DNA from: Heritagella sp051881655
Lineage (GTDB): Bacteria; Bacillota; Clostridia; Oscillospirales; Acutalibacteraceae
Length of the DNA: 10,762 bases
Direction: 5' to 3'
Assembly (NCBI GenBank): GCA_051881655.1
Contig: JBJEQH010000143.1
Location: 1-10,762 of the forward strand
Shown here: positions 6,425-10,762 of the stretch, piece by piece
How positions within the stretch are numbered: position 1 is the first letter of the stretch
How the letters are laid out: the number at the start of each line of letters is the position of its first letter
Program-made: the position numbers and the translations under genes
Notes under the pieces: model-generated
What the model was told of the DNA's origin: nothing
The model's input: the letters and a program-made list of their open reading frames with translations, nothing else
Database searches by the model: none

Positions 6425-6736
6425 ATGTCCACACAGCCGGAATCCAACGACCGGGGACGGCTTCCCCGGTCCATCAATAAATTGGTTCCCACCCCGGGGC
6501 CCGATGCCCAGCGCATCACGGCGCTTTTGCGGGACGGGGGCCGCATCAGCGGCTATCAATTGGAAAACGGGAGAATCCTGAGCAAGGAAGAGGGCATCAC
6601 CCTGGCCAAAGAGGGCGGGATCCGGGGGGTTGCCGTGGCCGAACGCAACGGCAGCGAATACCTGCGCACCCTGCCGGATGAAGAAATCCGCAACCTGACC
6701 CAGCTGCCCACGATTGATCCCCCGGTCTCGTATTAA
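6425..6736 (+). CDS. Small DUF3892 domain protein
   Basis: A 103-residue soluble protein with no signal peptide or membrane helix. After a polar, proline-containing N-terminus (RSINKLVPTPGPDAQ), the DUF3892 pattern is clear. It has ITALLRDGGRISGYQLENGR, then LSKEEGITLAKEGGIRGVAV, ERNGSEYLRTLPDEEIRNLTQLP and a short tail. The family shows 'I..V...G.I..Y.L..G..L...EA..L...G.I.GV.V..R.G..YLRS.PD....NL..LP'. It is a small domain of unknown function common in Firmicutes. The ATG at 6425 lies 13 bases after AAGGAG; the in-frame GTG at 6416 lies only 4 bases after it, so the start may be three residues earlier. The gene is monocistronic, divergent from the transketolase operon, and ends at a perfect terminator. 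Confidence 0.8.
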   Translation: MSTQPESNDRGRLPRSINKLVPTPGPDAQRITALLRDGGRISGYQLENGRILSKEEGITLAKEGGIRGVAVAERNGSEYLRTLPDEEIRNLTQLPTIDPPVSY

Positions 6737-6742
6737 AAGAGA

Positions 6743-6790
6743 AGAAAAAAAATGCCTGCACCGTTATTTTTGCGGTGCAGGCATTTTGAT
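6743..6790. terminator. Bidirectional terminator between the DUF3892 gene and the uracil permease gene
   Basis: The perfect 15-bp arms AAAATGCCTGCACCG (6749-6763) and CGGTGCAGGCATTTT (6773-6787) enclose a 9-nt loop. The plus strand reads out with TTTT. The minus strand reads out with eight or more Ts (complement of AAAAAAAA at 6745-6752). It serves both convergent genes and is likely stronger for the permease transcript. Confidence 0.92.
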
Positions 6791-6831
6791 GGACGGAATT
6801 CTTTCCGGCAAAGGCGCCCGGTTTTTCGTTC

Positions 6832-8307
6832 TCAGGCGTTCTCTTCGCTGTCACCGGCGCCCTGCTTTCCATGAACGGAATCATGGATTTCAAAGCTGAC
6901 GCCCGTTTCCTGGGGGATTTCCTCGTCAAAGCTGTAATCCTTCCCGGGCAGAACGGCGTTGAGGACGATACCGGCGATGGAAGCCACGGCCAGAGCGGTC
7001 AGCTCGATGGTCACGCTGCCCAGCGGGATGGCTACCGTGCCCAGGCCCAGGGCCGTTACCAGAATGACCGCCGCCACGATGGAGTTGCGGCTCTTGGCGA
7101 AGTCCACATGGTTTTCCACCACATTGCGGACACCGATGGCCGAGATCATGCCGTACAGAACAAAGGAGATGCCGCCGATGACCGCATCGGGCAGCAGGCT
7201 GATGCAGGCCGACACCTTCGGGGACATGGAGAGCAGAATGGCCACACAGGCCGCAATGCGGATGACCTTGGGATCATGCACCTTGGTCAGCACCAGCACG
7301 CCGGTGTTCTCGCCGTAGGTGGTGTTGGCCGGGCCGCCGAACAGCGAAGCCAGAACCGTGGCCAGGCCGTCGCCCATCAGGGTGCGGTGCAGGCCGGGAT
7401 CCTTGATGAAATTCTTGCCCACGGTGGCGCTGATGGCGGAGATATCGCCGATATGCTCCATCATGGTCGCCAGCGCGATGGGCATGATAGCGATGATGGC
7501 GCTGATCGCACGGGAGGTATCCCCCACATTGCCGAATACAATCTCACTGCCGGTGATCGGGAAGCCAAACCAGGCCGCGTTCTGCAGCGCTTCCAGCTTG
7601 GCAACATCGAACAGCTTCATATTGGCGTCGCCCAGAATGCAGATGAAGTTCTGCACCGAACCGTCCGCCGCGGTGATGGTCACCACCTGGCCGCAGACGG
7701 CCGCCAGAATAATGGCCACAACCACCGACGTGCCGATGCCCAGCAGGATCGGGATAATCTTGGCCATGCCTCTGCCCCAGATATTGAAAATCACGATGGA
7801 GAGCAGGGCGATAATCGCGATGGGCCAGCAGGTCTGGCAGTTGCTGACCGCACTGCCCGCCAGGCTCAGGCCGATGGCGATGATGATGGGGCCCGTGACG
7901 ATGGGCGGGAAGAACTTCATCACCTTGGAAACGCCCACCAGTTTGATGATCGCCGCCAGCACCAGGTACAGCAGACCGGCGCAGGCAACGCCCAGGCAGG
8001 CATAGGGCAGCAGCTCGGCCTGGGTCAGGCCGTCCTTCCCGGCAGCGGGGGCCACGGCCGCGTAACCGCCCAGGAAAGCAAACGAAGAGCCCAGGAACGC
8101 CGGAACCTTCCCCTTGGTCAGCAGGTGGAACAGCAGCGTGCCCAGACCGGCCATCAGCAGCGTGGTAGCCACATCCAGCCCCGTCAGCAGCGGAACCAGA
8201 ACCGTTGCACCGAACATGGCGAAGGTGTGCTGGATCCCGAGAATCAGCATCTTCGGGATGCCGAGCTTTCTGGCGTCGGTAATGGCGCCATTGTTTTTGT
8301 CGCTCAT
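6832..8307 (-). CDS. uraA: NCS2-family uracil permease (UraA/PyrP type)
   Basis: A 491-residue membrane protein of the nucleobase-cation symporter 2 family, predicted to import uracil with protons for pyrimidine salvage. It shows ILGIQHTFAMFGATVLVPLL (22-41) at the first helix. MMEHIGDISA (282-291) carries the glutamate and histidine (E284, H285) matching the uracil-binding E241 and H245 of E. coli UraA. DPGLHRTLMGDGLATVLASL follows at 303-322. GPANTTYGENTGVLVLTKV (325-343) carries E333, equivalent to UraA E290. Close agreement around these motifs favours uracil over xanthine, though specificity is not proven. It is longer than UraA because of a polar loop near 207-260 and a hydrophilic C-terminal tail after about 455. 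The start at 8307 follows AAGGAG at 10 bases; the frame is open to 8406, but that part overlaps the terminator in the leader. Expression is probably set by the leader attenuator at 8342-8461. Confidence 0.9.
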   Translation of the reverse strand: MSDKNNGAITDARKLGIPKMLILGIQHTFAMFGATVLVPLLTGLDVATTLLMAGLGTLLFHLLTKGKVPAFLGSSFAFLGGYAAVAPAAGKDGLTQAELLPYACLGVACAGLLYLVLAAIIKLVGVSKVMKFFPPIVTGPIIIAIGLSLAGSAVSNCQTCWPIAIIALLSIVIFNIWGRGMAKIIPILLGIGTSVVVAIILAAVCGQVVTITAADGSVQNFICILGDANMKLFDVAKLEALQNAAWFGFPITGSEIVFGNVGDTSRAISAIIAIMPIALATMMEHIGDISAISATVGKNFIKDPGLHRTLMGDGLATVLASLFGGPANTTYGENTGVLVLTKVHDPKVIRIAACVAILLSMSPKVSACISLLPDAVIGGISFVLYGMISAIGVRNVVENHVDFAKSRNSIVAAVILVTALGLGTVAIPLGSVTIELTALAVASIAGIVLNAVLPGKDYSFDEEIPQETGVSFEIHDSVHGKQGAGDSEENA

Positions 8308-8341
8308 TTTCTCACTTCTCCTTTGTTGAATGTAGGTGAGC

Positions 8342-8386
8342 AAAAAAAAGGCGGCACCCCTCTCATCCTTGAGAGGAATACTGCCC
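8342..8386 (-). terminator. Leader attenuator (intrinsic terminator) before the uracil permease gene
   Basis: On the minus strand the arms GGGCAGTATTCCTCTC (8386-8371) and GAGAGGGGTGCCGCCT (8364-8349) pair over about 16 positions with one A:C mismatch and a few G:U pairs. The loop is AAGGAT, and eight Ts follow (8349-8342). The hairpin lies between the promoter and the gene, 34 bases before the permease start, so it can stop transcription before the gene is reached. The leader ORF stop codon (TGA, 8365-8363) lies at the edge of the loop and right arm. A smaller alternative hairpin GGAGTA-TGGGCAG-TATTCC (8393-8375) would occupy part of the left arm. Confidence 0.85.
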
Positions 8387-8461
8387 ATACTCCAAATGAA
8401 AAGCAACGGGAATGCGCCACCCGATCCTGGAAAAACTCAAAAATCGTTTTGTCATGGTCAT
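8363..8461 (-). CDS. Leader peptide ORF of the uracil permease gene (32 codons)
   Basis: A short ORF starts about 21 bases after the predicted transcription start. AAGG (in AAAAGGCGGTGG) lies 6 bases before its ATG. A second in-frame ATG follows two codons later (8455). The peptide begins MTMTKRFLSFSRIGWR and ends LEYGQYSSQG. It has no run of one amino acid, so it is not a classical amino-acid-starvation leader. Codons 7-11 are TTT TTG AGT TTT TCC, giving T5-GAG-T5 in the transcript (8443-8431). The stop codon is inside the terminator hairpin, so a ribosome ending there would cover its left arm. This matches the logic of the enterobacterial pyrBI leader, where RNA polymerase pausing in U-rich RNA at low UTP lets a ribosome catch up and prevent termination. 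No homology to the pyrBI peptide is visible. Confidence 0.55.
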   Translation of the reverse strand: MTMTKRFLSFSRIGWRIPVAFHLEYGQYSSQG

Positions 8462-8488
8462 CCACCGCCTTTTCGCTTTATCTGCAAA

Positions 8489-8517
8489 ATGATACCATGG
8501 TTTTGCGGGAAATGCAA
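8489..8517 (-). promoter_or_regulatory. Sigma-A-type promoter of the uracil permease gene
   Basis: On the minus strand the -35 is TTGCAT (8517-8512) and the -10 is TATCAT (8494-8489). The spacer is 17 bp and there is an extended -10 (TGG). It has the same arrangement as the tRNA-Ala promoter. The start point would be near 8482, giving a leader of about 175 bases that holds the leader ORF and attenuator. Confidence 0.82.
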
Positions 8518-8610
8518 GAAAAAAATGAACAAAAAATGAACTTTGTCGATTTTGCCCGAAGGGGCTTCTTTTTCCTCCCCTTCTTCCCCGGATCCGCTCA
8601 CAATCCTCCC

Positions 8611-8646
8611 AAAAAAGAGGGGCCTCCTCCCACGAGGAAGCCCCCT
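8611..8646 (-). terminator. Intrinsic terminator after the flavin reductase-rubredoxin gene
   Basis: On the minus strand the arms AGGGGGCTTCCTC (8646-8634) and GAGGAGGCCCCT (8629-8618) form a stem of about 12 bp around a GTGG loop. C and six Ts follow (8617-8611). It starts 12 bp after the stop codon and closes the operon ahead of the uracil permease promoter. Confidence 0.88.
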
Positions 8647-8657
8647 GTTTTCTCCGA

Positions 8658-9308
8658 TTATCCGCGCACAAAGGCCGAGCGCGGCGCCCCGCAGCTGGGG
8701 CAGTTCTCCGGCAGCTCCTCAAACGGCGTATCCGGATCACTGAAACGGTACCCGCACACCGGGCAGATAAACGATTCGCCGTCCTGCCCGCGGGTGGCCG
8801 CCTGCGGCAGGTAAATGGGGGCATTCTTTGCCGGAACGCCCTTGATCTGCGTGCGGTAATCCTCGTAGGTCATGGGTTCCCCCACAAACGATTCACTGCC
8901 GGCCAGCACCTTGCCGATAAAAATCGTGTGGGTACCGGCATCCGCCTTGCCCACCACCTGGCACAGAACCCAGCAGCAGGTATCCTCCTTGATCACGGGA
9001 ACCCCCTCGCGCAGCACCCGGTGGCGGATATTCTTCAGCTTTCCGCCAAAACGGCCGCTGGTAAAGCCCAGCGCACCGATCACCGCCCCGCTGGTGTTCT
9101 TCGAGAGAATGGAAACCGAGAAAATCCCGGTTCGCTCAATACATGCGTGGGAGTAGTTCTCCCGGCTCATGCACACGGAGATCCGGCAATCCGGCATCGG
9201 GGACACCTGGGAGACGGATGTACAGATACAGGCAGAAGGGCCGTTTTCTCCCTTTACGCCAACCGCATACATCCCATACGTAAACTGGTTCAAAATATCC
9301 GAATTCAT
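8658..9308 (-). CDS. Flavin reductase-like domain fused to a C-terminal rubredoxin-like domain (high-molecular-weight rubredoxin type)
   Basis: A 216-residue cytoplasmic protein. Residues about 1-155 match the FMN-binding flavin reductase domain, with the opening FTYGMYAVGV, SVCMSRENYSHACIERTGIF (44-63) and GFTSGRFGGKLKNI (81-94). Residues 179-216 are a rubredoxin-like iron site: FICPVCGYRF with C182 and C185, and ENCPSCGAPRSAF with C203 and C206. The span between the Cys pairs is short, as in rubrerythrin tails rather than classical rubredoxins. Known proteins of this architecture (Hrb) pass electrons from NAD(P)H through FMN and iron to flavodiiron proteins that reduce oxygen or NO in anaerobes. 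Which partner is used here is unknown; none is in the window. The start at 9308 has AGGAGG at 7 bases, within the last codons of rarA. It is the last gene of the operon. Confidence 0.9.
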   Translation of the reverse strand: MNSDILNQFTYGMYAVGVKGENGPSACICTSVSQVSPMPDCRISVCMSRENYSHACIERTGIFSVSILSKNTSGAVIGALGFTSGRFGGKLKNIRHRVLREGVPVIKEDTCCWVLCQVVGKADAGTHTIFIGKVLAGSESFVGEPMTYEDYRTQIKGVPAKNAPIYLPQAATRGQDGESFICPVCGYRFSDPDTPFEELPENCPSCGAPRSAFVRG

Positions 9309-9311
9309 TCT

Positions 9312-10595
9312 TCAGCCTCCTGCCTTTCCAGACTTTTTCACTTGATCCCAATAGGCTTTAAACGCCTGTTCATTTTTATTATCACCAAATTCATAATAAT
9401 GCCGGTCCCGGAGAAGATCCGGCAGATAGGACTGCGCGACCCAGTGGCCGGGATAATCGTGGGGATATAAGTAGTGCTGGCCCCGCACCTTCGCATCCGC
9501 CCCGTCATAATGCCGGTTCTGCAGATGGCGGGGGATGGCGCCCACCTTCCCGTCCTGCACATCCTGCATGGCCGCACGGATCGCATCGTGGGCCGAATTG
9601 GACTTGGGGGCCATGCACACCAGCAGCACCGCATCCGCCAGGGGAAGCTGTGCCTCCGGCAGGCCCACCATCATGGCCGTATCCACGGCCGCCTTGACAA
9701 TCGGCAGAATCTGCGGCCAGGCCAGCCCCACATCCTCGCTGGCGCACACCAGCAGCCTCCGGCAGGCCGACGGCAGATCCCCCGCCTCCAGCAGGCGGGC
9801 CAGATAGTGCAGCGCCGCATCCGGGTCGCTGCCCCGCATACTCTTCTGATAAGCCGACACGATGTCGTAGTGCTCGTCGCCGTCGCGGTCATAGCGCATG
9901 GCGCTGCGCTGGGTGAGCGAACGCGCCAACTCTTCCCCGATCACCAGGGTTCCGTCCTCCCGGGGAACGGCCGTCAGCACGCACAGCTCCACGGCGTTGA
10001 CCGCCTTGCGCACATCGCCGCCGCAGCCCGCTGCAATGACCTGCACGGCGCTCTCCTCCACCTCGATGGGCGGCTGCCGGTCCTCCCCGCACAGGGAAAA
10101 GGCCCGGCGCACGGCAGGGACCACCTCCCGGGGCTGCACCGGTTTAAACTCAAACACGGTGGAGCGGCTGAGAATGGCGCCATACACATAGAAGTACGGA
10201 TTCTCCGTGGTGGAGGCGATCAGCGTGATGCTGCCGTTCTCCAGAAATTCCAGCAGGGTCTGCTGCTGTTTTTTATTGAAATACTGAATCTCATCCAGAT
10301 ACAGCAGCACCCCGTTCATACCGTCGAGCGTGCCGGTCCGGGCGATCACCTCGCGGATATCCGCGGTGGAGGCGGTGGTCCCGTTCAGTTTGCAAAGGTG
10401 CTTGTGGGTACTCTTCGCGAGGATCGAGGCCACGGTGGTCTTTCCCACGCCGGACGGCCCGTAAAAAACCATATTGGGAATCTCGCCGGATTCCGCAATC
10501 CGGCGCAGGGGCATCCCCTTGCCCAACAGGTGGCTTTGCCCCACGATCTCGTCCAGCGTCTGGGGACGAATCCGGTCTGCAAGCGGTGCCGCCAT
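9312..10595 (-). CDS. rarA: Replication-associated recombination protein A (RarA/MgsA), AAA+ ATPase
   Basis: A 427-residue clamp-loader-like AAA+ ATPase that acts at stalled replication forks and single-stranded DNA gaps in the cytoplasm. The N-terminus ADRIRPQTLDEIVGQSHLLG is the family hallmark. Walker A is GPSGVGKT (46-53) and Walker B is LLYLDEIQ (97-104). Sensor 1 lies in IASTTENPYF (126-135) and the arginine finger in LSRSTVFEF (142-150, R144). The C-terminal tetramerisation part has SAYQKSMRGSDPDAALHYLA, SEDVGLA, and NRHYDGAD with HDYPGHWVAQSYLPD near the end, as usual in RarA. Length is normal. The start at 10595 follows AAAGGAGG at 7 bases. The stop is only 3 bases before the next gene, whose ribosome binding site lies in the rarA end, so the two are coupled. 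It sits 21 bases after the preceding gene. Confidence 0.95.
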   Translation of the reverse strand: MAAPLADRIRPQTLDEIVGQSHLLGKGMPLRRIAESGEIPNMVFYGPSGVGKTTVASILAKSTHKHLCKLNGTTASTADIREVIARTGTLDGMNGVLLYLDEIQYFNKKQQQTLLEFLENGSITLIASTTENPYFYVYGAILSRSTVFEFKPVQPREVVPAVRRAFSLCGEDRQPPIEVEESAVQVIAAGCGGDVRKAVNAVELCVLTAVPREDGTLVIGEELARSLTQRSAMRYDRDGDEHYDIVSAYQKSMRGSDPDAALHYLARLLEAGDLPSACRRLLVCASEDVGLAWPQILPIVKAAVDTAMMVGLPEAQLPLADAVLLVCMAPKSNSAHDAIRAAMQDVQDGKVGAIPRHLQNRHYDGADAKVRGQHYLYPHDYPGHWVAQSYLPDLLRDRHYYEFGDNKNEQAFKAYWDQVKKSGKAGG

Positions 10596-10616
10596 GCTGC
10601 GGCCTCCTTTCCCAGG

Positions 10617-10762
10617 TTATCCCTGCGGCTCTTCCGTCTCCCGGGAAGCCTCTTCCCGGGGAGCCTCTCCCCGAGGAGCCGTTTCCTCTTCCGGCACGTC
10701 CGCGCCGGCGCCCCGGCGCTTGGCAATGCAGCGGAACAGATGATAATAGGCATACAAAAGGG
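10617..10762 (-). CDS. Unidentified protein, C-terminal fragment with acidic repeat tail (5' end outside window)
   Basis: The frame enters from the right edge and ends in TAA (10619-10617), 21 bases before rarA. The 47 visible residues begin LLYAYYHLFRCIAKRRGAGA, a hydrophobic, aromatic stretch ending in basic residues. This could be the end of a membrane helix or an amphipathic helix. The remaining tail is acidic and contains three pentapeptide-like units (APRGE, APREE, ASRET) encoded by tandem 15-bp repeats. I do not recognise the family from this fragment. The overlapping open frame 10385-10753 on the same strand is a shadow that runs into rarA in another frame. This gene probably heads or continues the rarA operon. 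Confidence 0.6.
   Translation of the reverse strand, partial: LLYAYYHLFRCIAKRRGAGADVPEEETAPRGEAPREEASRETEEPQG
10634..10678 (-). repeat. Three imperfect tandem 15-bp repeats in the tail of the unidentified gene
   Basis: The minus-strand units are CTCCTCGGGGAGAGG, CTCCCCGGGAAGAGG and CTTCCCGGGAGACGG (10678-10634). They differ at a few positions and keep the reading frame, adding five residues each. A more degenerate fourth unit may lie at 10679-10693. Confidence 0.7.

Noticed and set aside
8308..8482. A PyrR site, purine, xanthine or PRPP riboswitch in the uracil permease leader
   Set aside because: No match to the PyrR binding-loop consensus or to the conserved junction and loop sequences of purine riboswitches was found by eye. 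A covariance-model search would settle it.
6871..8814. A 647-codon plus-strand open frame opposite the uracil permease and its leader
   Set aside because: It is antisense to a well-conserved membrane protein, rich in His, Gln, Asp and Gly with no recognisable domain, and crosses two terminators and a promoter. It is a shadow caused by GC-rich third positions.
8462..8824. The upstream part of the open frame that ends with the leader peptide
   Set aside because: It runs through the promoter and through the terminator and end of the rubredoxin fusion gene; only the part after the predicted transcription start (from 8461) can be the leader ORF.
10385..10753. A minus-strand ORF overlapping the rarA start and the upstream gene
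   Set aside because: It is arginine and proline rich and runs through the rarA ribosome binding site and Walker A region in another frame; the neighbouring frame ending at 10617 gives a better gene end.
1..10762. Insertion sequences, prophage genes, attachment sites or CRISPR arrays
   Set aside because: No transposase, integrase, spaced direct repeats or target-site duplications were found; the tRNA gene has no adjacent integrase or repeated 3' end in the window.

Overview
The window reads as chromosomal DNA of a GC-rich (roughly 60% by eye) anaerobic Firmicute, most likely a clostridial gut lineage of the Oscillospiraceae/Ruminococcaceae type. Supporting signs are the split transketolase genes, the flavin reductase-rubredoxin fusion typical of anaerobes, strong GGAGG ribosome binding sites, DUF421 and DUF3892 proteins, and compact genes separated by intrinsic terminators. 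Genus is a guess. No insertion sequence, prophage gene or CRISPR array is visible; this looks like core or near-core genome.

Layout, left to right. (1) 1-245 (+): C-terminal end of a DUF421/YetF-type membrane protein with its terminator. (2) 320-560 (+): an A-tract-rich block, a strong promoter, a complete tRNA-Ala(GGC) with encoded CCA, and a terminator. (3) 607-1872 (+): a CNNM/CBS/CorC-type membrane transporter. It ends at a hairpin terminator that also serves the convergent genes on its right. (4) 1985-4264 (-): a three-gene operon of TetR-family regulator, ABC ATPase and ABC-2 permease with overlapping gene ends. A dyad operator fills the spacer of its own promoter, so the regulator probably represses this exporter. 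(5) 4438-6229 (-): a two-gene operon for split transketolase, N-terminal (TPP) subunit then C-terminal subunit, for the non-oxidative pentose phosphate pathway. (6) 6425-6736 (+): a small DUF3892 protein, ending at a perfect bidirectional terminator. (7) 6832-8307 (-): an NCS2 uracil permease. (8) 8342-8517 (-): its promoter and a long leader holding a 32-codon leader ORF, a U-rich stretch and an intrinsic terminator. (9) 8658-10762 (-): an operon of an unidentified protein (only the C-terminus is present), RarA (replication-associated AAA+ ATPase) and a flavin reductase-rubredoxin fusion.

The most interesting part is the uracil permease leader. The leader ORF has its own ribosome binding site, two T5 runs near its start, and a stop codon inside the terminator hairpin just before the permease gene. 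This is the architecture of the UTP-sensing, translation-coupled attenuator known from enterobacterial pyrBI, here placed before a uracil importer in what appears to be a Firmicute, where PyrR-type attenuation is the familiar solution. Two further regulatory points are the TetR operator lying exactly in the exporter promoter spacer and a possible forespore (sigma-G-like) promoter before the DUF3892 gene.
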